Below, in pieces: positions 29,626 to 40,343 of a stretch of DNA of 64,000 nt. Under the pieces are notes generated by a model that made no database searches, was not told the DNA's origin, and saw only the letters and a program-made list of their open reading frames with translations. Within the stretch, counting starts at the first letter, position 1, and every line of letters begins with the position of its first letter. The position numbers and the translations under genes were made by a program. Source of the DNA: Bacillus andreraoultii (lineage in GTDB: Bacteria; Bacillota; Bacilli; Bacillales; Caldibacillaceae); the NCBI RefSeq assembly GCF_001244735.1, contig NZ_LN868936.1:79526-143525 (forward strand), in the 5' to 3' direction.

Positions 29626-31230
29626 TCATGCTTTGTAAATAAAGTAATCAAAATCTGCAGCTTTTCTTTGTCCTGAAATGTCTTGACAATGCATACCAAC
29701 AAAGGCACCGGTAAAGAATCCTCCACCTTGAATGTAATCATCTGATAGTTTATACGATTCAAAGGTGAGCGGAATTTCAACCCAATTATCTCCATCAAAT
29801 GAGTAAGCATAGGTATATGTGTTTGTTTGTACATTAACTCTCATGTAAACATATTCCACATCTTCAGGAACAACAATTTCCTTCCCTTTTAATGGCTGAT
29901 CAAAAGAAAAATTGTCGCAAGTCATTATTTCTAGAATTCTACCTTTTTCTTCATCCCATGTAATCTGCAATGTTGTCCAGTTTTGTGTGTTATAGTAATT
30001 AACTAAACCAGCTGCTTGTTGGAATGTTTCCGGTTGAAAGGCAACTTTTGTCTCTGCTATAAAATTAAAATGTTGCCAACGTCGTGCTACAAATGCTTGA
30101 GTGAATTTTGAAGTAAGTGATTCTCTTCCGTATAAACGTAAATGTCCAGGATTATCTGTTAAAGACATATCTGAACCGAGTGGAATTCGTAACGTTTGGA
30201 AGTGCAAGTTTAACTCTTCTGAATCAAAGTCATCTTTTTCTGGATAATCAGGTCCCCATACAACTTCTTCTACATTAGGTCCGTCTATTTCAATTGATGG
30301 TTGATTCCCTCCAACAACATATGGCCAATCATTTTTCCATTCTAAACGTTGAATCGCTGTTTCTCTTCCTAATGGACAAAATCCTCGTGGGTCAAGTAAT
30401 GCATGACCTTCCCTTGGTAATGGGCGGCCAGTTAAGTGCACTAAGAACCATTCGTCTGTGTGTGTATGGACAATAGATGAGTGACCTGCCTTCTGCAACG
30501 GATTTCTTGGATAGGCAAATGTTGAAATTAATGGATTTTCCGGATGAACTTCATAAGGTCCCCAAAGATCCTTTGAACGTGCAATAGTGGATTGATGTTC
30601 ATATTTTGTTCCACCTTCAGCAGTTAACAAATAATAATATCCATTAATTTTGTAAATATGTGGTGCCTCAGTTAGTTTGATATCTGTACCTTTGAAAATG
30701 ATTTTTTGTGGACCAACAAGTCTTTTCTCTTGTACATTATATTCTTGTAGAACAATCCCATAGAAGTTATGATGACCAACTCGATGATCCCAATACATAT
30801 TTACTAAATATTTTTTTCCATCTTCATCGTGGAATAATGACGGATCGAAGCCTGAACTATTTAAGTAGATTGGATTTGACCATTCACCGTCAATTGTGTC
30901 GCATGTTACTAAATAATTATAGCAATCTTTCCATTGTCCCTCTGTAACCTTTACATCTGTATAAATAAGCCAAAACTTACCATCTGCATAAGATAATGCT
31001 GGAGCCCATATGCCACCTGAATCAGGGTTTCCTATCATATTTAATTGATTTAATCGATTAAGAGGCCTGCTAACTAATCGCCAATTTTTCAAGTCCTTTG
31101 AGTGATATATACCTACACCTGGAAACCATTCAAATGTTGAAACTGCAATATAATAATCCTCGCCTGCTCGACATATACTTGGATCTGGATTGAAACCAGT
31201 TAAAATTGGATTTTTAATCTTCGGCACCAT
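29626..31230 (-). CDS. xynB: GH43 beta-xylosidase
   Basis: 534 residues from the ATG at 31230, directly after AGGAGG; an upstream in-frame GTG precedes that site. N-terminal five-bladed propeller (about 1-320) with catalytic-base Asp in NPDPS, the pKa-modulating Asp in GFDPSLFHD and general-acid Glu in KLTEAPH. A C-terminal beta-sandwich (about 330-534) is typical of GH43 xylosidases. No signal peptide, so it hydrolyses xylobiose and longer xylo-oligosaccharides in the cytosol, releasing xylose for the xylA and xylB products encoded just upstream. Confidence 0.92.
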   Translation of the reverse strand: MVPKIKNPILTGFNPDPSICRAGEDYYIAVSTFEWFPGVGIYHSKDLKNWRLVSRPLNRLNQLNMIGNPDSGGIWAPALSYADGKFWLIYTDVKVTEGQWKDCYNYLVTCDTIDGEWSNPIYLNSSGFDPSLFHDEDGKKYLVNMYWDHRVGHHNFYGIVLQEYNVQEKRLVGPQKIIFKGTDIKLTEAPHIYKINGYYYLLTAEGGTKYEHQSTIARSKDLWGPYEVHPENPLISTFAYPRNPLQKAGHSSIVHTHTDEWFLVHLTGRPLPREGHALLDPRGFCPLGRETAIQRLEWKNDWPYVVGGNQPSIEIDGPNVEEVVWGPDYPEKDDFDSEELNLHFQTLRIPLGSDMSLTDNPGHLRLYGRESLTSKFTQAFVARRWQHFNFIAETKVAFQPETFQQAAGLVNYYNTQNWTTLQITWDEEKGRILEIMTCDNFSFDQPLKGKEIVVPEDVEYVYMRVNVQTNTYTYAYSFDGDNWVEIPLTFESYKLSDDYIQGGGFFTGAFVGMHCQDISGQRKAADFDYFIYKA

Positions 31231-31260
31231 ATTTCCTCCTATCACCTATTAGAAAAAAAT

Positions 31261-32760
31261 TTAAGCTCTAAATCCTTTTAATTGTTCATTCATATTTTTT
31301 GTATTCACATAAATTTCTTGATAGATTTTAAATAGTTCTTTATATTTCGTTACATTTTCTGAAATCGGCTCATATACTCGTACTTGATCAAGAAATGTTT
31401 CTGCACATTCATCGAGACTATCGAACCAACCACAGCCGTAAGCAGCAAGCATGGCAGCCCCCATACCTGGTCCTTGTTCACTAGCTAATTTTATAATTTT
31501 CGCATGAAAGATATCTGCTTGAATTTGAAGCCATGTTTCATTTTTCGCACCACCACCAATGGAAACAATGGTATCAATCGTTTTCCCAGAAGCGCGGAAA
31601 ATTTCAATTGATTCATTTAATGAGAATGTAATCCCCTCGATGACAGCCCTTACGAAATGAGCCTTTGTATGTTTGGCGTCCATTCCGATAAAACTTCCGC
31701 GGATATTTGAATCCGGATGTGGTGTCCGTTCGCCAACAATATACGGCGTAAATAACAAGCCATTTGATCCAGCCGGTACGTTCTCAATTCCGGCAAGAAA
31801 ATCATTAAAGCTTTCATAACTCGCAAATACATCTTTAAACCAACTTAAGCTATAACCTGCTGCTAAAGTGACACCCATTGTATAGTAGGCGCTTTCTTTC
31901 CCATGGTTAAAATAATGGACTTTTCCTTTAAAGTCGCGATCATTTGTTTCCTCATACGATAAAACAACACCAGAAGTCCCGATACTACATAACGTTTTAC
32001 CATTTGATAATATACCTGCACCAATGGCACCGCAAGCATTATCTGCACCACCGGCAAACACTTTTGTTTTTTCACTAAGTCCTGTCTTTTCAGCAAACTC
32101 TCTAGTAATTGTTCCTACTAAATCACTAGATTCTACAAGTGGTGGACAAATGGATGGATGAATATCGAGTTTCTCACAAATTTCTTTACTCCATTCTTTC
32201 TTTGCTATATCCAATAGTAATGTTCCAGCAGCATCCGAGTAGTCCATATGAATCTCGCCTGTCATCCGGAATCGTAAATAATCTTTTGGTAACATGAATG
32301 TATGAATTTGTTGGAAAATATCAGGCTCGTATTGTTTTACCCAAAGAATTTTCGGTAAAGTAAATCCTTCTAAAGCAACATTTTTCGTAATTGAAAGTAA
32401 TTTATCTTTTGCTACGATATCATAAATTTGTTGACATTGTTCCGTTGTTCTCGTGTCATTCCAAAGAATAGCGTTTCTTAGTAACTCGTTATTTTGATCT
32501 AAGATAACAAGCCCATGCATTTGTCCGGAAAAACTAATTCCTTCAATATCCGATGGATGTCCATTAAATTGAGCAACAAGTTCCGCCAATGCTTCTGTCG
32601 TTTTCTCAAACCATTCATTTGGGTCTTGTTCACTATAACCAGACTTTTCTTGAATTAAAGGATATGATTTTGATACTTCTTGTACAACATGACCACTTTG
32701 ATTAACTAATAATACTTTTACAGCGCTTGTACCTAAATCAACACCAATGACGTACTTCAT
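31261..32760 (-). CDS. xylB: Xylulokinase
   Basis: 499 residues, FGGY-family carbohydrate kinase. The N-terminal phosphate-binding segment YVIGVDLGTSAVK, the substrate-binding SGQMHG and DYSDAAGT segments, and the C-terminal ATPase segment SIGGGAKNETWLQIQAD are all visible. It phosphorylates D-xylulose to xylulose 5-phosphate. AAGGA precedes the ATG. It lies 94 bp downstream of xylA, with an intervening hairpin, and 30 bp before the xylosidase gene. Confidence 0.95.
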   Translation of the reverse strand: MKYVIGVDLGTSAVKVLLVNQSGHVVQEVSKSYPLIQEKSGYSEQDPNEWFEKTTEALAELVAQFNGHPSDIEGISFSGQMHGLVILDQNNELLRNAILWNDTRTTEQCQQIYDIVAKDKLLSITKNVALEGFTLPKILWVKQYEPDIFQQIHTFMLPKDYLRFRMTGEIHMDYSDAAGTLLLDIAKKEWSKEICEKLDIHPSICPPLVESSDLVGTITREFAEKTGLSEKTKVFAGGADNACGAIGAGILSNGKTLCSIGTSGVVLSYEETNDRDFKGKVHYFNHGKESAYYTMGVTLAAGYSLSWFKDVFASYESFNDFLAGIENVPAGSNGLLFTPYIVGERTPHPDSNIRGSFIGMDAKHTKAHFVRAVIEGITFSLNESIEIFRASGKTIDTIVSIGGGAKNETWLQIQADIFHAKIIKLASEQGPGMGAAMLAAYGCGWFDSLDECAETFLDQVRVYEPISENVTKYKELFKIYQEIYVNTKNMNEQLKGFRA

Positions 32761-32785
32761 TTGACATCTTCCTTTTCAGGGTTTA

Positions 32786-32819
32786 TGGAAAAACAGCTGA
32801 ACCCAGTTTGAGTCCAGCT
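32786..32819 (-). terminator. Hairpin terminator between xylA and xylB
   Basis: AGCTGGACTC and GGGTTCAGCT (minus strand) form a 10-bp stem with two wobble pairs, followed by GTTTTT. It lies just after xylA and would reduce but not abolish xylB transcription. Confidence 0.7.
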
Positions 32820-32854
32820 ATTGGTAAGTCAATAATTAGTATAGGATATTCATC

Positions 32855-34171
32855 TTAAAAAGTTGTTAACAAATATTGATTTAGTAATGCTCTTAGTTCT
32901 TCGACACGACCAGATTCATTATGGAATTCTTTAATATCTAGAGCATAATCTTCTAAAGTCTTGAAGTTTGCCTTTCCTTCAACAATATCTTTACCAATTC
33001 CTTCATTGAAGCTACGATAACGTTTTGCAATGAAATCATCGAGTACTTTATCTTCAATTAATTTATGTGCAACTTTTAGACCTACTGCAAAACTATCCAT
33101 TCCTGTAATATGTGCACGGAATAAATCTTCTGGTTCAAATGATCCTCTTCTTACTTTTGCGTCGAAGTTTAATCCACCTTTACCTAAACCACCATTTTTA
33201 ATAATTTCATACATTGCAAGGGTTGTGGAGTATAAGTCTGTTGGGAACTCGTCCGTATCCCAACCAAGTAATGGATCCCCTTGGTTCGCATCAACAGATC
33301 CAAGCATACCATTGATTCGAGCAACACGTAATTCATGTTCGAATGTATGGCCAGCAAGTGTTGCATGGTTTGCTTCAATATTAAATTTGAAGTATTGATC
33401 TAGATTATATTTTTGAAGGAAAGCAATCCCTGTTGCAACATCGAAATCATATTGATGTTTCGTTGGTTCTTTTGGTTTTGGCTCAATTAAGAATTGTCCA
33501 TCGAAGCCTATCTCTTTCGCGTAATCAACAGCCATATGGAAGAAACGAGCTAAATTGTCTTGCTCTAATCCCATGTCTGTATTAAGGAGTGATTCATAAC
33601 CTTCACGGCCACCCCAGAATACATAGTTTTCTGCGCCTAAGCGTTTTGCTACTTCTAACCCTTTTTTCACTTTCGCTGCTGAGAAAGCGAATACATCAGC
33701 GTTGCAAGAAGTTGCTGCACCATGAACGAAACGAGGATTTGAGAACATGTTGGCTGTATTCCATAATAATTTTGTCTTACTTGTTTTCATATAATCTTCA
33801 ATCATACCAACAATTTCATCTAAGTTTTTATTTGTTTCGCGTAAAGTAGTTCCTTCTGGTGCAATATCAACATCATGGAAGCAGAAGAAAGGAGCATTTA
33901 GTTTATCAAAAAGTTCAAAAGCTGCTTCTACACGTGCTTTTGCTAAGTCCATTCCAGTTAAATGATTCCATGGACGAATCATATTGCCACTACCAAATGG
34001 ATCTGTTCCATCGTAAGTGAATGTATGCCAGTAAGCGACACCAAAGCGTAACCATTCTTCCATTGTACGGTCGCCAATTTTTTCTTCAGGATTATAAAAT
34101 TTAAAAGCAAGGGAATTTTTAGATTTAGGGCCTTCATATTTTATTTTGGAAACGTTTTCGAAGTATGTCAT
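32855..34171 (-). CDS. xylA: Xylose isomerase
   Basis: 438 residues from the ATG at 34171, 7 bases after AGGAGG; an in-frame ATG 36 bp upstream has no site. Group II xylose isomerase TIM barrel with [10 protein letters not shown], the metal-binding [16 protein letters not shown] segment and [15 protein letters not shown]. It converts D-xylose to D-xylulose. First gene of the xyl unit, divergent from xylR, with XylR-type palindromes in the intervening 256 bp and a cre site within its first codons. Confidence 0.96.
   Translation of the reverse strand: MTYFENVSKIKYEGPKSKNSLAFKFYNPEEKIGDRTMEEWLRFGVAYWHTFTYDGTDPFGSGNMIRPWNHLTGMDLAKARVEAAFELFDKLNAPFFCFHDVDIAPEGTTLRETNKNLDEIVGMIEDYMKTSKTKLLWNTANMFSNPRFVHGAATSCNADVFAFSAAKVKKGLEVAKRLGAENYVFWGGREGYESLLNTDMGLEQDNLARFFHMAVDYAKEIGFDGQFLIEPKPKEPTKHQYDFDVATGIAFLQKYNLDQYFKFNIEANHATLAGHTFEHELRVARINGMLGSVDANQGDPLLGWDTDEFPTDLYSTTLAMYEIIKNGGLGKGGLNFDAKVRRGSFEPEDLFRAHITGMDSFAVGLKVAHKLIEDKVLDDFIAKRYRSFNEGIGKDIVEGKANFKTLEDYALDIKEFHNESGRVEELRALLNQYLLTTF
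34147..34160. promoter_or_regulatory. cre site inside the 5' end of xylA
   Basis: TGGAAACGTTTTCG (reverse CGAAAACGTTTCCA) matches the cre consensus except at one end and falls at codons 4-8 of xylA. An intragenic cre in xylA is the known arrangement for CcpA roadblock repression in B. subtilis and its relatives. Confidence 0.65.
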
Positions 34172-34238
34172 AATAAATCCTCCTATTATTATATAATTGT
34201 TTTCCAATTAACTACAATTCGATTATAGCACTAGATTG

Positions 34239-34263
34239 TTAGTTTGTCTATTAAATAAACTAA
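34239..34263. promoter_or_regulatory. XylR operator 1
   Basis: A 25-bp palindrome with arms TTAGTTTGT and AATAAACTAA, close to the Gram-positive XylR operator (TTAGTTTGTTT...CAAACTAA). It lies about 68 bp upstream of the xylA start codon. Confidence 0.8.
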
Positions 34264-34268
34264 GTTTT

Positions 34269-34301
34269 TTAGTTTTGAAAATCAACTAGTTAGCAAACTA
34301 A
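34269..34301. promoter_or_regulatory. Additional XylR half-sites
   Basis: TTAGTTTTG (34269-34277) and CAAACTAA (34294-34301) face each other with a longer spacing than the flanking operators, and AACTAGTT lies between. They may be a degenerate operator or auxiliary half-sites. Confidence 0.4.
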
Positions 34302-34345
34302 TTACATTTTACTAGAGTACTTCTTGATTTTTATTTAATTATTTT

Positions 34346-34370
34346 CCAGTTTGTCTAGAGGGCGAACTAA
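34346..34370. promoter_or_regulatory. XylR operator 2
   Basis: A 25-bp palindrome with arms CCAGTTTGTC and GCGAACTAA, nearer to xylR (58 bp upstream of its start). It suggests that XylR represses its own gene as well as xylA. Confidence 0.7.
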
Positions 34371-34427
34371 GTATATAATAAATCTATATGCATTACGTTT
34401 AGAATACAGTTAAAGGGAGAAATTACA

Positions 34428-35615
34428 ATGAGTATCCTCACAGGTAACCAACAACTCGTAAAGCAAATAAATAAAAACTTAGTACTCAATAAAATTATTT
34501 ATGAAGCACCTATTTCAAGGGCGGATATCTCACAAAAATTAGGTCTCAACAAAGGTACAGTTTCTTCATTAGTCAGCGAATTAATTGAAGAACATTTAAT
34601 TTTAGAATCAGGTCCGGGGCAGTCTAGTGGTGGTAGAAGACCAGTTATCCTTCATTTCAATGAGAGAGCAGGATTTTCAATTGGGATTGATTTAGGTGTT
34701 AATTATATACTTGGTGTTCTAACAGATTTAAAAGGGAATATTACCGTTGAAATCAACAAAAGATTTACTACACGCTCTTATCATGAAGTGGTTTCCATTC
34801 TTAAAGAAGTCATTACTGATTTAATCAATGCCGCTCCAAATAGTCATTATGGAATTGTTGGGATTGGAATTGGCGTTCCTGGACTTGTCAATAAGGATGG
34901 AGCAATACTAATCGCACCAAACTTAAGATGGAAAGATATCAATCTCAAAAAGGAGATTGAAAATCATTTTCATATCCCTGTTATTATTGAAAATGAAGCT
35001 AATGCTGGTGCCTATGGAGAAAAATTGTATGGCGCAGGCCAAGATTATAAGAACATTCTCTATGTTAGTGCTGGAATCGGAATTGGTGTTGGGATTATTA
35101 TAAGTAATGAGTTATATTATGGCACAAATGGGTTCTCAGGAGAAGCTGGGCATATGGTTGTTCAAGTGAACGGAAAAGATTGCCCCTGTGGAAGTAGCGG
35201 TTGTTGGGAGCTCTATGCCTCTGAACAAGCATTACTAGATGAAGCAAGAAAACTGAATATTCCAGGGGTAACAGATGAAACTTTATCCATTGATTTATTG
35301 GTAGAATTAGCGAGAACAGGTAATGAAGATATTATCGATTTATTTAATTCTATTGGTATGTACCTGGGAGTAGGTATAAATAATATTATTAATACGTTTA
35401 ATCCAGAACAAGTCATTATTGGTAATCAGTTAGCAATCGCAAAAGATTTGCTTGATAAACCAATAGATAAGTTCATCAGTAGTCATACAATGAAGTACCA
35501 CAAACAGAATTTAGAGATTAGTTTCTCAAAATTAACAACCCACTCTTCAGCTATCGGGGTGTCAGCTCTGTCAATTGACCAATTTTTAAAGAATAGTGTT
35601 CCTACATCTGAATAA
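34428..35615 (+). CDS. xylR: Xylose repressor XylR (ROK family)
   Basis: 395 residues. An N-terminal winged helix-turn-helix (about 10-70; SRADISQKLGLNKGTVSSLV) is followed by a ROK domain with SIGIDLGVNYI and the zinc-binding CPCGSSGCWE motif. It binds xylose and releases the xyl operators. AAGGGAG precedes the ATG. It is divergent from xylA with shared operators, as in B. subtilis and B. megaterium. Confidence 0.95.
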   Translation: MSILTGNQQLVKQINKNLVLNKIIYEAPISRADISQKLGLNKGTVSSLVSELIEEHLILESGPGQSSGGRRPVILHFNERAGFSIGIDLGVNYILGVLTDLKGNITVEINKRFTTRSYHEVVSILKEVITDLINAAPNSHYGIVGIGIGVPGLVNKDGAILIAPNLRWKDINLKKEIENHFHIPVIIENEANAGAYGEKLYGAGQDYKNILYVSAGIGIGVGIIISNELYYGTNGFSGEAGHMVVQVNGKDCPCGSSGCWELYASEQALLDEARKLNIPGVTDETLSIDLLVELARTGNEDIIDLFNSIGMYLGVGINNIINTFNPEQVIIGNQLAIAKDLLDKPIDKFISSHTMKYHKQNLEISFSKLTTHSSAIGVSALSIDQFLKNSVPTSE

Positions 35616-35644
35616 GGAACAAATCAATGGAATGTTATTACACT

Positions 35645-35672
35645 AAAAACACAGGAATTTCCCTGTGTTTTT
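35645..35672 (+). terminator. Terminator after xylR
   Basis: AAACACAGG and CCTGTGTTT form a stem around a short AT loop, followed by a T run. It lies 30 bp past the xylR stop. Confidence 0.9.
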
Positions 35673-36041
35673 TCTTAAGTTCTATTAAGTAATATAAAGG
35701 TAGATTTACTCAAACAGTTTTAAATCGTAAAAGTTATAAATTAAATAAAACGTGTAACATAATCTCCTATTTTTTATTGTAATCCGAGTTATTAAGTTAC
35801 TTTACTATCGACATGATAAATTATATACATAATGAGTTTACTTCGAAGCATATATAGTTCCAATAAAGAAGAAGCTAGGACAGAAATAAATAGCCCCTTG
35901 TAAGAGGGCGAATAAATCTTATTTATAACTATATAAATAAAAAAAACATATCCGTCCAAGCCTTTAGACGGGAGAAGAGCCGAAGTTGCGCGTATACGTT
36001 AAGAAAGTAGAAACTAAACAATTTCTACTTTTCTCGTAGCT
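35673..36041. other. Non-coding gap with repeat remnants (copy C)
   Basis: No gene is seen. A GCTAGGACAGAAATAAAT word at 35873-35890 resembles the ends of the element at 9641-9790. From 35982 to 36043 a copy of the dispersed element occurs: AAGTTGCGCGTATACGTTAA, then an AGAAAGTAGAAA...TTTCTACTTTTCT inverted repeat ending TCGTAGCTAA. The remainder is AT-rich and featureless. Confidence 0.5.
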
Positions 36042-36102
36042 AAAAAACCCGAACGATTGCGAAACTCTAAATTAGAATTCCGCATGATAGTTCGGGTTTT
36101 CC
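36042..36102. terminator. Bidirectional terminator after the CUT2 permease gene
   Basis: AAAACCCGAAC and AGTTCGGGTTTT form a stem, enclosing a second inverted repeat GGAATTCTAA/TTAGAGTTTCG. It lies about 55 bp past the permease stop on the minus strand, with T-rich sequence on both sides. Confidence 0.75.
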
Positions 36103-36156
36103 TTTAACTAAAACGTTTGTCACAGCTTCTTTTAATCGGACCATTTTAAACTATAA

Positions 36157-37317
36157 TTATTTTTTCTTCTTATAAAGAATATCAAATGTTACTGCAGCAA
36201 GTAATACTAGACCTTTAATTGCTTGTTGCCAGTCAATTCCGATACCCATAATTGACATACCGTTGTTTAGTATCCCCATAACCAGTGCACCGATTACTGC
36301 ACCAAATACTGTACCTACCCCACCAGTCATTGAGGCACCACCAATTACTGCAGCAGCAATGGCATCAAGTTCAAATCCAGTACCAGCTTGTGGTGTTGCA
36401 GCATTTAACCGACCAGCAAAGATTAAACCAGCTAAAGCAGCGAGAATACCCATATTAACAAATACCCAAAACTTTACATTACTTGTCTTAATACCTGATA
36501 ATTTTGCAGCATTTTCATTTCCACCAACAGCGTAAATGTGTCTACCCATAACTGTTTTATTCATAATTGAAGTATAGATAAGATAGATAAAGAAGATTAA
36601 TACTAATACAATTGCTATACCTTCATATTTAGCTAATACAAAAGTGAATAAGTTAATTACAATGGCAGCAATCACTAGTTTTGCTATAAATAATGGTGTT
36701 GAAAGTGTTTCAACATTATATTTCTTATCATTTTGTCTTCTTCTATATTCAAAAAGAATAAAGAAAACAGTAAGTACAACTCCTATTATAATTGTTAGTA
36801 AATGAAGACTACCACCATTAAAGATATCTGGTAAAAATGACGAACTTAAACTTCTAAAACTTTGTGGAAACGGTGCAATTGTTTGTCCATTTAATACAAC
36901 TAAAGTTAATCCACGGAAAATTAACATACTCGCCAAAGTTACGATAAAAGCAGGTATTCGTACATATGCAACCCAGAAACCATTGAAGGCTCCGATAGCT
37001 GCACCAATTATTAATGATAATAAAATACCTACTATAACTGGTAAGTCATGATTCACAAGTAGAACCCCCGACATCGCCCCTACAAAAGCAACTACCGAAC
37101 CTACTGACAAATCAATTTCTCCAGTAATGATTACAATTAACATACCAAATGCAAGAAGTATAATGTAACTATTTTGCATAATGATATTTGTAATATTTAA
37201 AGGAGTTAGAAGAACACCGTTAGTTAAAATTTGAAATAAGATAGCAATTGCAACTAAAGCAATTACCATACCAAATTGTCGAACGTTATTAGAAATTACC
37301 TTTTTTAAATTGTTCAT
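36157..37317 (-). CDS. CUT2 monosaccharide ABC permease (XylH/MmsB/GguB type)
   Basis: 386 residues with about 10 hydrophobic segments, including the GEIDLSVGSVVAFVGAMSG motif shared by ribose/xylose/arabinose-type permeases, and a central hydrophilic loop (about 190-210). The start overlaps the ATPase gene stop by one base (TAATG), with GGGGG upstream. It belongs to the three-gene importer binding protein-ATPase-permease. AraR-type boxes upstream of the operon point to L-arabinose among its substrates. Confidence 0.9.
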   Translation of the reverse strand: MNNLKKVISNNVRQFGMVIALVAIAILFQILTNGVLLTPLNITNIIMQNSYIILLAFGMLIVIITGEIDLSVGSVVAFVGAMSGVLLVNHDLPVIVGILLSLIIGAAIGAFNGFWVAYVRIPAFIVTLASMLIFRGLTLVVLNGQTIAPFPQSFRSLSSSFLPDIFNGGSLHLLTIIIGVVLTVFFILFEYRRRQNDKKYNVETLSTPLFIAKLVIAAIVINLFTFVLAKYEGIAIVLVLIFFIYLIYTSIMNKTVMGRHIYAVGGNENAAKLSGIKTSNVKFWVFVNMGILAALAGLIFAGRLNAATPQAGTGFELDAIAAAVIGGASMTGGVGTVFGAVIGALVMGILNNGMSIMGIGIDWQQAIKGLVLLAAVTFDILYKKKK

Positions 37318-38858
37318 TATTTATTACCCCCAGCACGGTTTGTCATATATGTCATTAAGATTTCTTGGTCTATTTCATCCTTATTATGCTCACCAGTAAT
37401 GACACCTTCACATAACGTGTAGATACGGTCAGACATACCAATTAATTCTGGTAGCTCTGAGGATATCACTATGATACTTTTACCTTGCTCCGCCAATTCA
37501 TTTATAATTTTATATATTTCGAATTTTGCACCAATATCGATCCCGCGCGTTGGTTCGTCTAAGATTAAAATATCAGGATCTGTGAACATCCATTTTCCAA
37601 GTACTACCTTTTGCTGATTACCACCACTTAAATTGAGTGTTGTTTGAAGAATTGAAGGGGCCTTAATTTTTAATCTTTCCTTTAATCGTTCAGCTTCAAC
37701 AACTTCTTGGTTCTTATTCACTATACCACTCTTTGAAACTTTATTTAAATTTGCTAAAGTGGTATTATTCTTTATATTATCAATTAAAATAAGTCCATAT
37801 TCTTTCCTATCTTCCGAAACATATGCAACACCATTATTAATGGCATCTTTAACAGAATTAAATTCCACTTCTTTTCCATCTTTATATAGTTTCCCTGAGA
37901 TTTTCCTTCCATATGATTTACCAAAAACGCTCATCGCAAGTTCAGTCCTGCCAGCGCCCATTAATCCAGCAATACCTATAACCTCTCCACGATATAATTT
38001 CAAGTTAACATTATGCAAAATTTGTCTTTCGGAGTCTTGTTGATGGAAAACATTCCAATCTTTGATTTCAAACACAACTTCTTCTTTTATATTTTTCTTT
38101 CTTTCTGGATAGAGGTTCGTAATATCCCGCCCTACCATATCTTTAATAATAGTATTTTCATTAATATTATCTTCTTTTAATGAATAAGTTCGTATGGTTT
38201 GTCCATCTCTGAGAACTGTAATACTGTCAGAAACGCTAAAAACCTCGTTTAATTTATGGGAAATAAGAATGGTGGTAATACCTTGTTTTTTGAATTCAAG
38301 CATTAATTTTAACAAATTTTCGCTATCATCTTCGTTTAGTGCAGCAGTTGGCTCGTCCAATATTAATAGTTTTACTTGTTTAGACAAAGCTTTAGCAATT
38401 TCAACTAGTTGTTGATGGCCAACTCCAATATCTTTTACTAAAACGTTTGGGTTTAAATTTAATCCAACTTTCTCCAACAATTCCTTAGTTTTGATAATTG
38501 TTTCATTCCAATTGATAAAACCTCGTTTTGCTTGTTCATTTCCTAAGAAAATATTTTCCGCTATAGATAATTCAGGGATAAGTGCAAACTCTTGGTGAAC
38601 AATAACTATGCCCAGCTTTTCACTATCATTAACAGACTTAAATTCACATTTTTTATTTTTATAAAGAATATCTCCTTCATATGATCCAAATGGGTGTACA
38701 CCACTTAACACTTTCATTAAAGTCGACTTACCTGCTCCATTTTCTCCAACCAACGAATGTATTTCACCCTCTTGGACCCGAAAATTTACGTTATTTAAAG
38801 CCTTTACACCAGGGAAAGTCTTTACTATATCTTTCATCTCAAGGATTACATTACTCAT
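37317..38858 (-). CDS. CUT2 sugar ABC transporter ATPase, duplicated domains (XylG/MmsA/GguA type)
   Basis: 513 residues from the ATG at 38858, 9 bases after AAGGTAGG; an in-frame ATG 72 bp upstream has no site. Two ABC domains in tandem: the first with Walker [10 protein letters not shown] and Walker [12 protein letters not shown], the second with a degenerate Walker A ([10 protein letters not shown]), signature LSGGNQQK and Walker [13 protein letters not shown]. Such fused ATPases power monosaccharide importers. It is coupled to the permease gene downstream. Confidence 0.93.
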   Translation of the reverse strand: MSNVILEMKDIVKTFPGVKALNNVNFRVQEGEIHSLVGENGAGKSTLMKVLSGVHPFGSYEGDILYKNKKCEFKSVNDSEKLGIVIVHQEFALIPELSIAENIFLGNEQAKRGFINWNETIIKTKELLEKVGLNLNPNVLVKDIGVGHQQLVEIAKALSKQVKLLILDEPTAALNEDDSENLLKLMLEFKKQGITTILISHKLNEVFSVSDSITVLRDGQTIRTYSLKEDNINENTIIKDMVGRDITNLYPERKKNIKEEVVFEIKDWNVFHQQDSERQILHNVNLKLYRGEVIGIAGLMGAGRTELAMSVFGKSYGRKISGKLYKDGKEVEFNSVKDAINNGVAYVSEDRKEYGLILIDNIKNNTTLANLNKVSKSGIVNKNQEVVEAERLKERLKIKAPSILQTTLNLSGGNQQKVVLGKWMFTDPDILILDEPTRGIDIGAKFEIYKIINELAEQGKSIIVISSELPELIGMSDRIYTLCEGVITGEHNKDEIDQEILMTYMTNRAGGNK

Positions 38859-38951
38859 CAATATACACCTACCTTTATCTATAAAAAGGTCGGATGATTT
38901 TAGCTGTAAATTCTTTCTAAAATCATCCACTCACCTTTAATTACAGGTAAA

Positions 38952-40028
38952 TTATTTTAGTTGATCTTCTGTATAGTATTTTGTATCCACTAATTCTTGT
39001 TTATAGTTATCAATATCTACAGAAACAGGTTCTAGTAGGCTTGAAGGAACAACTTTTTTACCATTATCATATGTTTCAGTATCATTTACTTCTGGTTCTT
39101 TATCATTTAGTACGGCATCAACAATTTTCACAGCACTTTCTGCTAGCTTTCTAGTATCTTTAAATACTGTTTGTGTTTGTTCACCAGCTATAATAGATTT
39201 AATAGAAGATAATTCTGCATCTTGTCCAGTAACAATTGGCATTGGTTTATCCGCTGATCCATATCCTACTGATTTTAATGAAGAGATTACACCTCTACTA
39301 ATTCCATCAAATGGTGAATAGACAACATCTATTAATTCATTAGAATAATGTGCACTTAATAAGTTATCCATTCTTTCTTGCGCCTTCATACCATCCCAAC
39401 GTAGTGTGGCACCTTGCTTGAATTCTGTCTGTCCACTTTTAACTACTAGTTGTCCTTTATCAATATAAGGTTTTAAGATAGACATTGCACCATCCCAATA
39501 GAAGTAAGCATTATTGTCATCAGGAGATCCAGCAAATAATTCAATATTGAAAGGACCTTTACCATCTTTTAAGCCTAATTTTTCTTCAATATATTGACCT
39601 TGTAAAACACCGACTTTGAAATTATCAAAGGTTGCGTAATAGTCAACATTTTCAGTGTTCATGATTAAACGGTCATAAGATATAACTGTAATTCCCTGTT
39701 TCTTAGCCTTATCAACTACATCAGTAAGTGCTTCTCCATCAATGGATGCAATTACTAATGCATCTACGCCTTTTGTAATCATGTTTTCTATTTGTGATAT
39801 TTGATTTTCTACAACATCCTCAGCATATTGTAAATCTGTTTTATAGCCTAATTTTTCTAGTTGTTCAACCATGCTTTCTCCATCTCTAACCCATCTCTCA
39901 GAAGATTTGGTCGGCATTGCTATACCAATTGTCTTTGAATCTTTTCCACCTGACTCACTACTACCACACCCAGTAAGTACAGTTGCGACCATAAGAATTG
40001 CAATCAGAAAAGCACTGAACTTTTTCAT
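38952..40028 (-). CDS. ChvE/MmsE-type monosaccharide-binding lipoprotein
   Basis: 358 residues from the ATG at 40028, 7 bases after AGGAGG; the longer reading frame upstream lacks a site. Lipoprotein signal [17 protein letters not shown] then LTGC. It is a periplasmic-binding-protein type I fold close to ChvE and multiple-monosaccharide binders ([18 protein letters not shown] near the start of the mature domain; [12 protein letters not shown]). It binds free pentoses or galactose. Two AraR-type boxes and two cre-like sites precede it, so L-arabinose import under AraR control is the favoured role. Confidence 0.9.
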   Translation of the reverse strand: MKKFSAFLIAILMVATVLTGCGSSESGGKDSKTIGIAMPTKSSERWVRDGESMVEQLEKLGYKTDLQYAEDVVENQISQIENMITKGVDALVIASIDGEALTDVVDKAKKQGITVISYDRLIMNTENVDYYATFDNFKVGVLQGQYIEEKLGLKDGKGPFNIELFAGSPDDNNAYFYWDGAMSILKPYIDKGQLVVKSGQTEFKQGATLRWDGMKAQERMDNLLSAHYSNELIDVVYSPFDGISRGVISSLKSVGYGSADKPMPIVTGQDAELSSIKSIIAGEQTQTVFKDTRKLAESAVKIVDAVLNDKEPEVNDTETYDNGKKVVPSSLLEPVSVDIDNYKQELVDTKYYTEDQLK

Positions 40029-40060
40029 ATATTTTCCTCCTAGAGTTTTATTAGCAAAAC

Positions 40061-40074
40061 TGAACACGCTTACA
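40061..40074. promoter_or_regulatory. cre-like site 1 upstream of the CUT2 importer
   Basis: TGAACACGCTTACA differs from the cre consensus at one position. It lies 33 bp upstream of the binding-protein start codon. Confidence 0.5.
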
Positions 40075-40129
40075 ATTGAAAGAAAACTATTTACCCCCTT
40101 AATATGAAAATATGTTATTATCAAAATAC

Positions 40130-40143
40130 TGAAAGCGCATTCC
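40130..40143. promoter_or_regulatory. cre-like site 2 upstream of the CUT2 importer
   Basis: TGAAAGCGCATTCC fits TGNAANCGNWNNCA except for the last base. Together with the site at 40061 it suggests strong catabolite repression of the importer. Confidence 0.45.
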
Positions 40144-40238
40144 TTTTATGGTTTTAGTATAATTCACTTGTTCGGATATGTCAATCACATAATTAGTTAA
40201 ATTTAATAAATTGTTAACGAGTTAGATAATTTTTGAGT

Positions 40239-40254
40239 AAATATACGTATATAT
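40239..40254. promoter_or_regulatory. AraR-type box 1 upstream of the CUT2 importer
   Basis: AAATATACGTATATAT has the central TACGTA of the AraR consensus ATTTGTACGTACAAAT and matches it at 11 of 16 positions. It lies about 210 bp upstream of the binding-protein start, in a roughly 430-bp gap that holds no gene. Confidence 0.4.
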
Positions 40255-40343
40255 ATAGATGTGTATGCGTTCTATATCTTATGTTATCTATAAAATAGCA
40301 ATCATCCGCTACTTTATACAAAATAAATAGGAAACGTTTCTCT

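Noticed and set aside
38859-38930. N-terminal extension of the CUT2 ATPase
   Set aside because: The ribosome site and family similarity begin at the ATG at 38858.
36157-40028. Naming the CUT2 importer xylFGH
   Set aside because: Neighbouring xylR suggests it, but the upstream boxes are AraR-type and the binding protein resembles ChvE; the names were left open.
40331-40340. GAAACGTTTC as a third cre at the CUT2 importer
   Set aside because: The palindrome core fits, but the flanking cre positions do not; too weak to list separately.
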